NCBI GenBank assembly: GCA_951640165.1 | Contig: OX621255.1 | Coordinates: forward strand, 29,362,001-29,426,000 | DNA length: 64,000 bases | Reading direction: 5' to 3' | Origin: Pseudoips prasinana | Lineage: Eukaryota > Arthropoda > Insecta > Lepidoptera > Nolidae | In this document: piece after piece, positions 11,025-22,131 of the stretch | Layout: the number at the start of each line of letters is the position of its first letter | Position numbering within the stretch: the first letter of the stretch is position 1 | The notes under the pieces: generated by a model | Databases searched by the model: none | What the model was told of the DNA's origin: nothing | What the model saw: only the letters and a program-made list of their open reading frames with translations | Position numbers and translations under genes: made by a program

Positions 11025-11110
11025 CACAGCGACCATCGATTCTACGAGCTATGTGCCCCGTCCACTGCCACTTCAGTTTGGCCATTGGCCATGGCCATTC
11101 TTTAAGCATT
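11025..11110 (-). mobile_element. RTE-type LINE short fragment
   Basis: Contains TTCTACGAGCTATGTGCCCC and CCACTTCAGTTTGGC, the antisense of the RTE C-terminal coding region also seen at 6680-6945. Confidence 0.55.
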
Positions 11111-11433
11111 GGTATTGGTATTTTGTCCCAAAATGATCCAATTAACTCTAAATTAATTTTGTAATGTGGGTAGAAATAAATTACTTCACCAACTTCAAGC
11201 GACTATATTTGTTTATATGTATTTTACACGTTTTCAACCGTTTACGTGTGCGTGTACGTTAATCAATTTTGATACTTGATTTTTTAATTCGGTAGGAATG
11301 CTTTCCGAATGGACCCATATAAAACTTGTACCAATTTTCAAAATTTGGAACTAGTATCATTTGGGTTAATTGGTCCAAGTAGAAAACTTAAAATGGGGTC
11401 TATGTTATTTAAACTGTAAACAATTATTAAAAT
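11111..11433. other. No gene recognised
   Basis: No repeat or frame recognised. Confidence 0.4.
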
Positions 11434-11770
11434 GAATATTATGACATTGTATTTTGTTTGTTATGTAGTAGTTAAAGATTGAAAACGCTATGCTTAGGTG
11501 GTTTGGCCATTTAGAAAGGATGAATGAAAGAAGATTGACAAAAGAAGTATACCTGGCCTGTATGAATGGTAAAACCGGAAGGGAAGACCTCGTCGAACAT
11601 TCTCTGACCAAATCGCAGACGTTCTCAAGAAAGGCCAGGTCAGAAGTACCCTAAACCGGCGAGCATGTATGAAGAATATAATGACAGTAAAGGAGGCAAA
11701 AGAGGTGTGCAAAGATCGTGACAAATGGCAATCCGTTATCTCTGCCTACTCCTCAGGAAAACAGGCGTGA
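11434..11770 (+). pseudogene. LINE ORF2 C-terminus, broken
   Basis: The plus strand encodes LRWFGHLERMNERRLTKEVY and a downstream block ending near SSGKQA and a stop, with a frameshift and internal stops between. This is the usual C-terminus of RTE-like lepidopteran LINEs. Related broken copies lie at 12400 and 20632. Confidence 0.7.
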
Positions 11771-12059
11771 GTATATGTATGTATTTTGACACTTCTGACC
11801 TCAATCAAACAAGCCGTCCAATATCTTCTCTATAAAGGACGTGATCAATAATAAGTATTGGAAAACAAAACAATTGTTTGTTTATTCTCGAGCAATCGCT
11901 AATTATCTTCTGGCCAGCGAAGCGAAGCCGCATTAAACACAATAGCCTGTTATATACTTAATAACTATCGCTGCAACTCAATTATGTACAAACAATGACC
12001 TATTTATTCGGTTTGTTTGTTTTAGTTTCGATCGATATGAATACTTGAGGCAGATAATG

Positions 12060-12310
12060 ATAATATCCTGGGACATTATTCACACACGGCCATCTGATCC
12101 CAAAACTAAGCAAAGCTTGTACTATGGAAACCAGATAACTGATATACTACATATGCTACTTTTCTTTTGTAAAAACATAATTAATATAGATAATTACACC
12201 CAGACGCAGGACAAACAGACATGTTCATGCACACAAATATCAGTCCTGGGTTGGAATCGAACGCACTACCTCCAGCGTGAAGAGAAAGCATTTGCCAACC
12301 ACGCCAACAA
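12060..12310 (-). mobile_element. SINE-B copy
   Basis: Minus-strand copy from the TAATATCCTGGGACATTATT tail to the tRNA head (CAACCACGCC). The B box is mutated (GGTTGGAATCGAACG on the plus strand). Confidence 0.8.
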
Positions 12311-12399
12311 TAATATATGTATCTACTTGCATTTCGGATGGGTTGAATTCAGAGCGCTGCCATTGCGCTTGCACATTTGGAGGTTTATAAGCTGCAATA

Positions 12400-12660
12400 T
12401 GTTGAAAGAAGATTGACAAAAGAAGTATAACTGGCCTGTGTGAATAGTAAAACCGGAAGGGGAAGACCTTGTAGAAGATTCTCTGACCAATTGGAGATGT
12501 TCTCAAAAAAGGCCAGGTCAGAAGACCCTAAACCGGGGAGCATGTATGAAGGATATAATTACAGTCAACGAGGCAAAAGGTGTGCAAAGATCGTGACAAA
12601 TGGAAATCTTTTGTCTCTGTCTACCCCTCTGGAAAACAGGCGTGAGTCTATGTATGTATG
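12400..12660 (+). pseudogene. LINE ORF2 C-terminus, broken
   Basis: Second copy of the C-terminal region at 11434 (GAAAGAAGATTGACAAAAGA; GGAAAACAGGCGTGAG), frameshifted and lacking the first part of the block. Confidence 0.65.
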
Positions 12661-12689
12661 TAATATGTAGAACCGCAGATTCGCACAAT

Positions 12690-12805
12690 GTACACACGGC
12701 TACACATCAGTATAAGCTGATCCCGCATTGTATAGGATTTTCACACAGTGAGAGGTCAGCTTATAGTGGAAATGTACCTATAGCTTGATATGTAGCCGTG
12801 TGTAC
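12690..12805. mobile_element. MITE-5 copy, 116 bp
   Basis: The inverted ends GTACACACGGCTACACATCA and TGATATGTAGCCGTGTGTAC surround a palindromic core. A second copy lies at 26661-26791. Confidence 0.8.
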
Positions 12806-13532
12806 CACAGATCTAAAGCTTCAGAGACCCTTGCGAAACTTCTGTCAGTAATTTTACACTGGCAGTCTGTGGATAAACCATACGCGGTGGGCACTGAGGA
12901 CAGTATTAGAATCCCAGGACTGCGGTGCTTCCGCAATGTTTGATCGATCACTTCCTCTACATCATCAGGAAAATAACTATTTGTGATTGAACCGATCTCG
13001 GGTTTAACAGTAAGGGTGGTATCAGTAAACCAACAGGTTTGTGCCGTATATATGGCATGTTCTGTTTGCTGTGCATGTAAAGCCGTCGGTCCTTTATCTG
13101 ACCTCTTTACGGTCGTGTCTCTAGTATTTCCATCGGATCAATTTCAATGTATTTATTGCTTTCATGGGTTTTACATAGGTATTTAAGATTATAATACAGT
13201 ACCAGACATGAACCCCGTAAGGGCACTGCAACAATACAATATACAAACAAATAATTTTTGTCAAAACTTCTCATGTTAAACTTAAATTAAAATGAATACA
13301 ATAAAATAGCATTGTCAATATCTGTAAAGTGTGCTTTTTATGATTTTTCTTTATTGAATAGGCAGCGATGTAATAATGTTATTAAAAGAATATATTATTA
13401 TGAAGGGAATTATTAATTAGGATTTATTTTCTTACTGACCACTGTATCTTATTAGTGTTTACATTATTTATGTCAAAAATTTTGTAACTATTTCAACTGG
13501 ATAGATTTTATAAATAGTTTAATAAATATTTA
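12806..13532. other. No gene; SINE-D scrap and LINE 3' UTR
   Basis: About 13080-13142 matches the SINE-D body (AGCCGTCGGTCC, GGTCGTGTC). The AT-rich stretch before 13533 is probably the 3' untranslated part of the adjacent minus-strand LINE. 12830-12970 is unrecognised. Confidence 0.45.
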
Positions 13533-13811
13533 TTACATAGTTTTATCATTTAAATATTCATTTATAGAATAATAACTTTTATGTATGAGCAACAATTTTA
13601 ACTTTTTTATAAATTTGAAATTTTTTTGTTCATTTTTTATACAGTCTGGTAGTTTATTATATAGCTTTACCGACATAGCAAGGGGGCTACAAGAGTGCAT
13701 TTTTATTCGTGACATCGGAAGATCATGAGAGTAAAGGAATAAAAAGGCCTGTACACTACAATATGTCCCGCCCAGATGGCTACTCTCCATTAAGACTGAC
13801 TGCCGTGGCAT
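13533..13811 (-). pseudogene. LINE ORF2 C-terminal fragment
   Basis: The open minus-strand frame encodes VKLYNKLPDCIKNEQKNFKF followed by a KKLKLLLIHKSYYS block. This is the C-terminal 'YNKLP ... YYS(I/V)xEYL' motif of Jockey/CR1-like LINE reverse transcriptases. The N-terminal part of the frame is antisense SINE-D-like sequence. Confidence 0.65.
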
Positions 13812-13860
13812 AAATTCTGCTAGGAGGATTTTACAGCATGTTATATATATCAGGCAGTGA

Positions 13861-14219
13861 ATTTAATCCGCCTTACTATATAACATATTTTTTACTACTA
13901 ATTTGCCTACAAAGTCGATGTCATTGATAGCAACGGCAGGAATGTTAACCGGTTCTATGTAGGCTTTGTCCTCGCTCAACACTCGCCCAATTTTATCACG
14001 CCTTGTTCGATGAGGTTGGAATTAGTAAATATCAAGGATAGAAGTTAAGTTTTGGTGCAGCTTCCGCGGTACAGCTTCGCTTAAGACGCTGACTAGGCAC
14101 AATTTTGTCTAACGTGTTAGGTGCCGCCCTCATATGCTATCAAACAGATTAAACAAAAAACTATCAACTGAGGCACGGTAATAATATAATAATATTTAAT
14201 AATTCATTACTTGTATGGT
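13861..14219. other. No gene recognised
   Basis: No repeat or frame recognised. Confidence 0.4.
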
Positions 14220-14400
14220 GACAGCGTAGAACTCATCACCCCATCTCGTCCCGGGGGCGTAGAAATCGTTCTGAGACAATACCTACCAGGAAACGGGCAG
14301 CGGGTTTTCTGTGAAATTTGACAAGTCTGTGTGTCTGCCAAGCGTGGCGATTATGGCATCCTATGGGGAGGCTTTGTCCAGCAGTGGACGTCATTCCGCG
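14220..14400 (+). repeat. R5 repeat copy
   Basis: Shares CTCATCACCCCATCTCGTCC, GGGCGTAGAA, GGGCAGC, AAGCGTGGCGATTATG and GTCCAGCAGTGGACGTCATT with copies at 23270 and 47700. Probably a LINE 3' end. Confidence 0.65.
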
Positions 14401-14415
14401 GTCATGATGATGAAT

Positions 14416-14614
14416 ATAATAATATCTTGGACATTATTCACACACGGCCATCTGATCACTAAGCAGAGCTTGTAGTATGGAAACCAGATAACTGATATAT
14501 TACATATACTACTTTTGTTTTGTTCACGCATACTAATATCTGTCCTGGGTGGAAATAGAACCCTCGAACTGCGGGTGAAAGGCAAGTATTTACCAACCAA
14601 GCCAACCGGCCCGA
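14416..14614 (-). mobile_element. SINE-B copy, internally deleted
   Basis: Tail and head are present; the middle (the TGTGCATGAACATGTCTG stretch) is lost. Confidence 0.75.
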
Positions 14615-15127
14615 ATTGTACAAAGTGCAATTCATAAAATATTTGCATGTTTAACTCAGAAGATTGTACAGAATATATTTGTAGAGACTAATTTTATATA
14701 TAAATACAATCTAAGCAAACAAATAAATAATTCATTTGTTCATTTAGTAATACCTCACATATCCTTATGCTTTCCTATGAATATTGACGTAATAATAACG
14801 TTCTCTTTGCTAATTCCATCTAAATACATCCACGTTGCCGCATTAGATATTAACAACTACAATTATTTATAATTTTCTTATCAATGTTTATAAACACACA
14901 TATTTACATCACATTATTGCGTTGTTAAATCCATTACATTTCATTTAAAATTATTAATATTACTTTCTTGGTTAACAATAAAATCCTGGTCGAAATCTGA
15001 CCATGGCCACCATGGTATTCTCAATGGATCGTACATTTATTATTCTGACCTTAATAATGAATTACGAATAAATGCACTTCTTTGAAACATTCAGAAGGCA
15101 TCCCTTCGGGAAAGTTTTATATTAAAG
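14615..15127. other. No gene recognised
   Basis: Strongly AT-rich with no open frames or repeats recognised. Confidence 0.45.
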
Positions 15128-15319
15128 CATTGACCTATATGTATTCTACTAGACGCGCAATCCCATATTGAGAATTTGCTCACTGAGTTGCAGCGCCCGC
15201 GCTGCAACTCAGTCAATTTTGGCCGCTGCGCCCGCGCGCGTCCCTCAACTCGCGCACAGCCGGACTGGGACAGAGTTTTTATTCGAAACAGCGTGTCTAG
15301 TTATACATATAAGTCAATG
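15128..15319. mobile_element. MITE-6 copy with internal foldback
   Basis: Same ends and core as 6171-6335, but with a perfect 15-bp-arm foldback at 15182-15213 (ACTGAGTTGCAGCGC, CC loop, GCGCTGCAACTCAGT) that the other copy lacks. Confidence 0.8.
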
Positions 15320-15384
15320 TATTATAGGAGTCTTTTCTTCATTTAAGATGTTCATGTTAAAATATAAAAAAAATATTTAACATA

Positions 15385-15640
15385 AAATTTTAGGCGGGCC
15401 CGGGATTTGAACCCATGGCCTCATTATCTTCGGTTTAACACGTTTACACTAGTAGAAAATATTTCGGTATGTTTACTCAAAGACATCTTTCATTATATTT
15501 CTTCGGTCTTGACGGGGTCTTTATATTTTCATACGGGCGTAATACACCGCCAAATTCCGGAGTCTGGGATGCTTTGCAGAATCCAGAACCTAATCTATAG
15601 TGGAAACGCTACCACTAGACTAACGAGGTATCAATCATAA
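15385..15640 (-). mobile_element. SINE-D fragment, degraded
   Basis: GGGATTTGAACCCATGGCCT at the left and CCACTAGACTAACGAGGT at the right are halves of the SINE-D tRNA-like head in antisense, separated by about 140 bp of unrecognised sequence. Confidence 0.5.
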
Positions 15641-15750
15641 CGTTGAAATAATAAATCAGTTTTCAATAACTCAATACTTTTGATAGTTTGAGTGGTGTTA
15701 TCAATATTACATGATCTTTCAGATGCAACTATGCACCTATCAGTCAGATA

Positions 15751-16005
15751 TAATAATAATATCCTGGGACATTATTCACACACGACCATCTGCTCCCAAG
15801 ATAGAGCATGTACTATGGAAACCAGATAACTGATTTATTACATTAACCACTTTTTTGTTAATACATACTTATATAAATAATTACATCTAGGCTTCAGGGC
15901 AAACAGACAAGTTCATGCATACAAGTATCTATCCTGAGTTAGAAACGAACCCACGACTTGCGGCGTGAAGGGCAAGCATTTACCAACGACGCCAACTGGC
16001 CCGTC
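15751..16005 (-). mobile_element. SINE-B copy
   Basis: Minus strand, full span from TAATATCCTGGGACATTATT to the head complement GACGCCAACTGGCCCGTC. Confidence 0.8.
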
Positions 16006-16594
16006 AAACATGCTTCTAGAAATAAAGCTGATGGTGAAGACATATATCCTCCAACGGGGTTTTTGCAAAGGAATCATGAATTTTATCTACCAGTGTGTAT
16101 CGTTAGTAGCCGAAAAGCAGAGTGCCAACCGGATTGGCAGAAGGATACTGGTTCGTCCCCTGCTGATAACAGTATAAAGTGAAGTCGTAAAGTTTCAATT
16201 TAAATTAAGATTACGTAAAAGTAAGACCAAAATAAAATGTTAAGTCACGGTTAAGTTACTTCCGTTGCCAACTGAAGAGTAGCACAAAGACTTTACAAGC
16301 AAAATCGTTGATTATTTCGGCTGAAAAAACAGTATAACATTACCCACTTAAAGCTAACTTGAAAGTAACTTTAAATGTATAAATTGTTCATGTAAATTCA
16401 CTTTCTTTTGCCCATTGCTCAAATGAAACCTGCCAATTTCGACTGCACTTTCGCTGTAAAATACAATTGCCCACTTTATCGTGTTTTTAATACAGCTTAT
16501 GGTTTAAATAGCCAATAAAAAGACCTTGTTACACGTTATTAAGCTGGTAATACGTAGCTCTGTGGTACAGTTACAAATTATAGCATACCTACTG
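16006..16594. other. No gene recognised
   Basis: Two overlapping short frames near 15958-16182 start inside SINE-B and have no domain. The rest is AT-rich and unrecognised. Confidence 0.45.
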
Positions 16595-16795
16595 TTCTAT
16601 AAAACCAAATGTCCGTGTCTCGCCGAACTTCAATTAACGATAACGGAGTTGTATGTCAACGTGGTGTTAGGGCTGTCAGCTGTCAACTGTCAGTGACAGA
16701 AGTGTCATTATAGATTTATAGTTTACTTTAGATAGATAACTCTTTATTGCACACCAAAGACATAAATTAGAGTAAAAACTTACTTAGTGGAAATA

Positions 16796-16890
16796 GTACA
16801 GACGCCAGCACATCCAGCTAGCCCAATCTGTCAAATTTCTTTTATAGATTTTCAACTTTATTACAAAAGCATAAGGTTCACTTTCAATTG
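16796..16890. mobile_element. MITE-1 copy, right end missing
   Basis: Left arm GTACAGACGCCAGCACATCC and core are present; the element breaks off after TTCACTTTCAATTGGG. Confidence 0.75.
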
Positions 16891-17159
16891 GGAGACCAGA
16901 ACTGTTAGTGAATAGAAAGATGGGGGTAGTAGGTGGTGTACAGAATAGAAGATGGCTGAATATACTGAAGTTACATTCAATGGCAGAAAATTAATGATAA
17001 CGGAGTTATATGTCATCGTGGTGTTAGAGCTGTCAGCTGTCAACTGTCAGTGATAGAAGTATCATTATAGATTTATTGTATGGGCAGTGATTACCCTAGT
17101 GTCAGAGTTTTTCAAGCCGCCCAGCAGATCCTCACATGGCTTATCGACTGATGTCTAAC

Positions 17160-17312
17160 TGGGACATTATTCACACAAGAGTTTGTACTATGGAAACCAG
17201 ATAACTGATATATTACAAACATATACTACTTTTCTTTTATAAATCCATAATTATATAGATGATTACACCCAGACTCCGGGCAAACAGACATGTTCATGCA
17301 CACAAATATATG
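17160..17312 (-). mobile_element. SINE-B fragment without tRNA head
   Basis: GGGACATTATTCACACA to TGTTCATGCACACAAATAT on the minus strand; the promoter half is absent. Confidence 0.7.
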
Positions 17313-17451
17313 TCATCTCTATAAAACCAAACGTCCGTGTCTCGCCGAACTTCAATTAATGATAACGGAGTTTTATGTCAACGTGGTGTTAGGGCTGTCA
17401 GCTGTCAACTGTCAGTGACAGAAGTATCAATATAGATTTATTATTTACTTT

Positions 17452-17645
17452 ATCGTATGGGCAGTGGTTACCCTAGTGTCCGAGTTGATCAAGCCGGCAA
17501 GTAGGCTGACATGGGATCGACTGATGTCTAACAACTATAACCGGAACCGACAGCTTAACGTGTTCTCCGAAGCACGGGGGCGCTCGGACCACTTTGGCGG
17601 CCACCCATCTATAGACTGACCGCGTGCCCAGGTGCTTAACGTCAC
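17452..17645 (+). repeat. R1 repeat copy
   Basis: TATGGGCAGTGGTTACCCTA through ACTTTGGCGGCCACCCATCT and GACTGACCGCG. It faces a minus-strand R1 copy at 17685-17932. Confidence 0.75.
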
Positions 17646-17684
17646 GCTTGCTCCCCAAGGCAATCATGCGTAAAGAAGTTTTAC

Positions 17685-17932
17685 TTCAAAATAAACTAAG
17701 CAGTTATCTGATGATTCATAGCCAGTTACACTCACGCAAGTGATCGGCGAGGGAAAACACCTAGGCGTGCGGTCAGTCCATAGATCACTGACCAACTGAC
17801 TCAAAATGGTTTCATTTTTTTGAGCATCTACATGGCACGTTAAACTGTCGGTCCCGGTTGTTCTTGTTAGAAGACAGTCGTTAAGCCATGTCAGAGGCGT
17901 ACTGGGCGGCTTGAACAACTTTGACACTAGGA
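17685..17932 (-). repeat. R1 repeat copy, head-to-head partner
   Basis: Antisense R1 (GCGGTCAGTCCATAGAT ... GACACTAGGATGAG). Together with 17452-17645 it forms an inverted pair about 40 bp apart. Confidence 0.7.
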
Positions 17933-18798
17933 TGAGAAAGTAACTGGTTATGAGAGACAGAACGAAAATGTGTACTCGCACTTCTTTCTTACCCCTACTG
18001 TAATAATATACGGAACATAACTCTCTCTTTCTATCACCAACTTATATCTGCCTCTCAACTTCCGTTCGCCTCACCCGATTACACTTTTCATAACGCATTC
18101 GTCATTCACCAGCTTATTTATTTATTTTATTTATTTATTCTTGTACACACAAAACATACAATAAATAGATAAAAGTGCGAAGAAATGAATAGTACAAAGG
18201 TGCTGCTTATTTCCAAGAAATTTCTTCCAGCAGACCCGCTACAGGAAAATTTTTACACAGCTATAATGATGTGTGTAGGTCTATAATACACTTACATACT
18301 AATAAATTGCATACATACTTAAATACATATAAATACTATATCCAATTTAGACTTAACAATACACCAAATACTAATAATACATTCTATGAGGATGAAATTG
18401 AAAGATAGTGATTTTTCACTAGTCTTTTAAAAGTGTCAATAGTTTTGCAGTTTTGTATGCTTACTCCCCAAGTCAAGTGTTCGTAAAGAAGTTTTACTTC
18501 ACAATAAACGAAGCAGTTGCCAGATGACTAATGCCATGTTTTGACAGCTGGCATCCATAGCCCCGTGCCAATCAATGTAGCGGTAACGTTGCCACAGTTC
18601 TAAGTTACATTACTTAACAACTGACTAGACAATTATGTTAAGTTAGTCAGCCATTTTTTACCGTTCGAACCTGGGAATACCTACTTACGAGTACCTAGTG
18701 ATGACAATAGAATGTTATCGGGATTCTTGCGTTTTTTATGAGTGTATGAACTGTTGATTTTAATTAAGTTATGATGCCATATTATACTTATATCGCGG
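17933..18798. other. No gene; LINE tail and repeats
   Basis: About 18116-18480 begins T-rich and resembles an antisense LINE 3' region. 17940-18110 has short TCTCTCTTTCT tracts similar to 57050-57170. No intact frame. Confidence 0.4.
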
Positions 18799-18900
18799 GA
18801 AGCCGCTGGATGCGGGCAGCGCAGGACCGGCTATTGTGGAGATCCTTGGGGGAGGCCTTTGTCCAGCAGTGGACGTCTTTCGGCTGATATGATGATGATG
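18799..18900 (+). mobile_element. RTE-type LINE 3' end
   Basis: The plus strand reads GSRWMRAAQDRLLWRSLGEA, then FVQQWTSFG and a stop, and passes into a GATGATGATGAT tail. This is the C-terminus and typical microsatellite tail of an RTE-clade element, heavily 5'-truncated. Confidence 0.8.
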
Positions 18901-18913
18901 ATTATAATTATTA

Positions 18914-19097
18914 TCTCACTAATATTATAAATAGTTTGTGAGTATGAATGGATGTATGGAAGCTTGTTACTCTTCCACGCAAAAACTACCCAACGGATTT
19001 TGATGAAACTTTGTAGTAATATAGCTTATACATCCGAATAACGCATAGGCTATAATTACTAAATTTTAACGCGGGTAAAGCTGCGGGGCACGGCTAG
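18914..19097 (+). mobile_element. Helitron-2, complete short copy
   Basis: TCTCACTAATATTATAAATA at the 5' end; 3' hairpin GCGGGTAAAGCTGC then GGGCACGGCTAG. Flanks are A and T. 184 bp, non-coding. Confidence 0.8.
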
Positions 19098-19102
19098 TAT
19101 TA

Positions 19103-19156
19103 TGATAATATCCTGAAACATTTACACACGGTCATCTGATCCCATACTAAGCAGAG
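19103..19156 (-). mobile_element. SINE-B tail fragment
   Basis: GATAATATCCTGAAACATTT and ACACGGTCATCTGATCCCAT only. Confidence 0.6.
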
Positions 19157-19239
19157 ACAGCCCGTGACCACGATCATTGCAATTTGGTCGAAAAGTCGCG
19201 GCGGGAAATTAACAATAAAGGATAGTCGCGTTAATAAAA

Positions 19240-19640
19240 TAAATAATAAAAAAGGTTTTTATTCACGTAGACCTTTAAAAAGCGCTTGTAAATAGTCAGA
19301 ACATGTTCGTAGTAATATATAATTAATTTATAATGATTTCTAGGTACATATAGATATTTAGGTACACGGATTGTAGGAAATAATTTACAATAAGATTTAT
19401 TTTATAACAGTAATGATATTTAACTAACTTAAATTAAGTTATTATCAAGGATCATCTTGTAGGTTTAATTACCTAAATTTTAAATTTTAGCTTAATTTTT
19501 ACTTCATATTGTCTGAATGGTTCTGTCTATATTAAGGTACGAATTAAATGTTATTATTATGGCGGTCCTTGTGTTTATAACGACGGTCGCGCTTTAATGC
19601 TACCACCGGATCCAAAGCAGATGCGGCCTGTTATTATGGT
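19240..19640 (-). mobile_element. LINE 3' region (GTGAATAAAAACC tail)
   Basis: The minus strand ends in CTACGTGAATAAAAACC. Copies share AGTCAGAACATGTTCGTAGT, GGTTCTGTCTATATTAAGGT and GGTAGCATTAAAGCGCGACC (or its complement). Relatives lie at 22132, 28178, 33700 and 34655. Confidence 0.65.
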
Positions 19641-19689
19641 ATTCCCAGTTGAGGCCAACTGAGAAGACCAGTAACTGTAAACAATGTTG

Positions 19690-19970
19690 TCTATCTAAGC
19701 AACTTGTAGTATGGAAACCAAATAAATAATTTACTACATATACTACTTTTCTTAATTAATTTTTAATTGAATAGTATATATCTTAGAACAATTAACACAC
19801 TTCCATGCGATCGCAATCTAGGCACAGCGTGTACTTTGGCAACCGGGCCACTGATAAACATACTCATATATTTTCTAAATACATACATATTATAGATAAA
19901 TTACACCCAGACACAGAACAATCGTGTTCATCGTACAAAGATTTGTTCTGAGTGATGTTTGAACCCTTCT
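19690..19970 (-). mobile_element. Two old SINE-B remnants
   Basis: 19690-19755 keeps GTATGGAAACCAAATAAATA. 19770-19970 keeps TGTACTTTGGCAACCGGGCC and ATTACACCCAGACACAGAAC. Both are strongly diverged and headless. Confidence 0.55.
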
Positions 19971-20020
19971 AATATAATCTCTACAACTGGCCAGTCTACA
20001 TAAAAGAAAAATGTGTTTTA

Positions 20021-20160
20021 TATAGACGCCAGCACATCCAGTTACCCCAATCTGTCATATTTCTTTTATAGATTTTCAACTTTATCACAAAACCTTAAGA
20101 TTCCCTTTCAATTGGGGAAATTTGACAGATTGGGGTAGCTCGATGTGCTGGCGCCTGTAC
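20021..20160. mobile_element. MITE-1 copy, full length
   Basis: Left arm AGACGCCAGCACATCCAG, right arm GATGTGCTGGCGCCTGTAC, core TATAGATTTTCAACTTTATC. 140 bp. Confidence 0.85.
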
Positions 20161-20631
20161 ATATTCAGCTTATCCAGTGTTCTTAAAGAAACAGAACCCT
20201 AAAAAGGTTGTATTAAAAGTTGAAGTGCTGGAAGTGGAAGTGTACAATAAAATATCATAGTTTAGAGTCACTTTAAAAACTCTTTCCAACTCTCTATATC
20301 TGACTTAAATAAACTCATCTACATTATTACGTGGCTATTTGAAATCATTGTCAACAGACTAGCCGGTCGACGTGGTTGTGTGAATTGTATAATAATCATA
20401 AAATTATTCAAAACATGTCCTTAATGGAATTCTTGACTTTGACCCCAGTCTGGTGTTACAACATTTGTGTTATAAAACTTAAGAATGTTTATTTAATTTA
20501 ATATTTATTCTGTTGATTCGGAAATAAGCTTCGATATCAAGGTTAATGTTTTTTTTCACCAGAGGCCGCATCTTGTAGACTAGCGTCTGTTCCCAATCTA
20601 TTCGCGTGGAATTGATCGGATTTAAGATTGA
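20161..20631. other. No gene recognised
   Basis: AT-rich and unrecognised. Confidence 0.4.
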
Positions 20632-20880
20632 AAAACGTATGCTGAGATGGTTTCGGCATTTAGAAAGGATGAATGAAAGAACATTGACAAAAGAAGTATA
20701 CCTGGCCTGTATGAATGAGGAAATAAACCTCGTAGAACGTTCTCCAACCAAATTGGAGATGTTCTCAAATTGATATTCCAAACAGAGCTTGATGAAACTT
20801 GGGCGTAAAATTGTGGAGATCTTTGGGGGAGGCCTTTGTCCAACAGTGGACGTCTTTCGGCTGATATGATGATGATGATG
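20632..20880 (+). pseudogene. Chimeric LINE remnant
   Basis: 20632-20770 matches the LRWFGHLERMN-type C-terminus, with a frameshift after GAATGAGG. From about 20810 the sequence switches to the RTE GGAGGCCTTTGTCCAACAGT end with a GATGATGATGATG tail. Two LINE families are joined. Confidence 0.6.
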
Positions 20881-21599
20881 ATGACGGTCGTAAAATAACT
20901 TATAGACCCGATTTTTTTTTTATTTTGTTTTATTGGGACATCGAACAGTTACACATTAATACTTAATTTTAAACAGACTGATAAAGAGCGTAGTAAACGT
21001 GTAACCCACACCAATGTCCGCGAAATAATGTTAAGTGCGTAGTTAAGAATACTCGCGCGATTTAATGAAGAGCGGGATAAGGTAATTTAGATATTATATT
21101 TTAATAAATCATTAGCCATTTTTTTAAATTTTGACTTGGAAAGTGAAGCGAATAACACATAGGTTATAATGTATAAAGTTTAACGCAGGTATAACCGCAG
21201 GGCACAGCTAGTCTATAATGTTACGAAATGTAAGTAAGTTGTCAGTTGTCATAGCACAGGCTCTGCTTAGTTTGGGATCAGATAGCAGTATGTTAACAGT
21301 CTCAAGATACCTATTTTATTGAATGTTTTCATTTTATATGAGTACAATTTTATATTTTTAACTCTAGTGTGTAGTGCGTAATTGTTATTTACACAATACA
21401 TATGAATATTAAAAGGGGTCACCTCATTTGAGCGACACGTGAACAAACGAGCAGACAGAAAAAACAAATATTAGTCAACTCTCCACTTACATTCAATATT
21501 TAGAGACACTCGTTGGGTAATCACTTCTCTTTTAAAATAAATAAATTCAAAATAAACACCATTCCCATTTCACTGAACGTGATAATTTGACGATAGTTA
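20881..21599. other. No gene; Helitron and SINE scraps
   Basis: 21141-21211 is a Helitron 3' end (GCAGGTATAACCGCAGGGCA, CAGCTAG). 21243-21300 is SINE-B tail sequence. The rest is unrecognised. Confidence 0.5.
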
Positions 21600-21858
21600 A
21601 CGGGCCTGTTGGCGTGGTTGGTAGATACGCTGCTTCTCACGCCGGAGGTCGTGGGTTCAATTCCCACCCAGGACAAATATTTGTGTGCATGAACATGTCT
21701 ATTTGTCCTGAGTCTGCTTGTAAATTATCTATATAAGTATGTGTTTACAAAAGAAAAATAGTATATGTAGTATATCAGTTATCTGGTTTCCATAGTACAA
21801 GCTGTGCTTAGTTTGGGATCAGATGACCGTGTGTGAATTATGTCGCAGGATATTATAA
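21600..21858 (+). mobile_element. SINE-B copy, full length
   Basis: Head CGGGCCTGTTGGCGTGG, B box GGGTTCAATTCCC, full body to GTCGCAGGATATT. Confidence 0.85.
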
Positions 21859-21866
21859 TTAGCCGT

Positions 21867-22125
21867 GTGGTTTCCGGCCTAGAAAGGATAAAAGGACCAC
21901 CCTAACCATCCCGTCCATCCCGTGGGTGCCGTAAAAGGCAACTAAGAGATACAATTCAACAAGAACTCCCAGCAGCGCCTCCTGTATGTATACTATAGCT
22001 ACCACCTAACTACGGTCGCCAACTCGGACGCCAAGCGTGGTGACTAAGGCAAACCCATCCAAATGGCAACGTTGTAGAAACCTTTGGGGAGGCTTTTTTC
22101 CAGCAGTTGACGATATCATGATAAT
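21867..22125 (+). repeat. R4 repeat copy
   Basis: Contains GTGTGGTTTCCGGCCTAGAA, GGGTGCCGTAAAAGGCAACT and CAAGCGTGGTGACTAAGGC. Ends GACGATATCATGATAATAG. Confidence 0.65.
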
Positions 22126-22131
22126 AGAATA

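Larger units (their letters stand above)
16595..17460 (+). repeat. Local triplication of a 100-140 bp unit
   Basis: Three copies (about 16595-16735, 16985-17085, 17318-17455) share GATAACGGAGTT, CGTGGTGTTAG, GCTGTCAGCTGTCAACTGTC and TATAGATTTAT. A truncated MITE-1 (16796-16890), an R1 piece (17088-17160) and a partial SINE-B (17160-17312, minus) lie between them. Confidence 0.7.

Noticed and set aside
12045..12416. 123-codon plus-strand frame
   Set aside because: Runs through a minus-strand SINE-B and into LINE sequence; no domain.
13533..13811. Host gene on the minus strand
   Set aside because: Contains the YNKLP...YYSINEYL ending typical of LINE reverse transcriptases.
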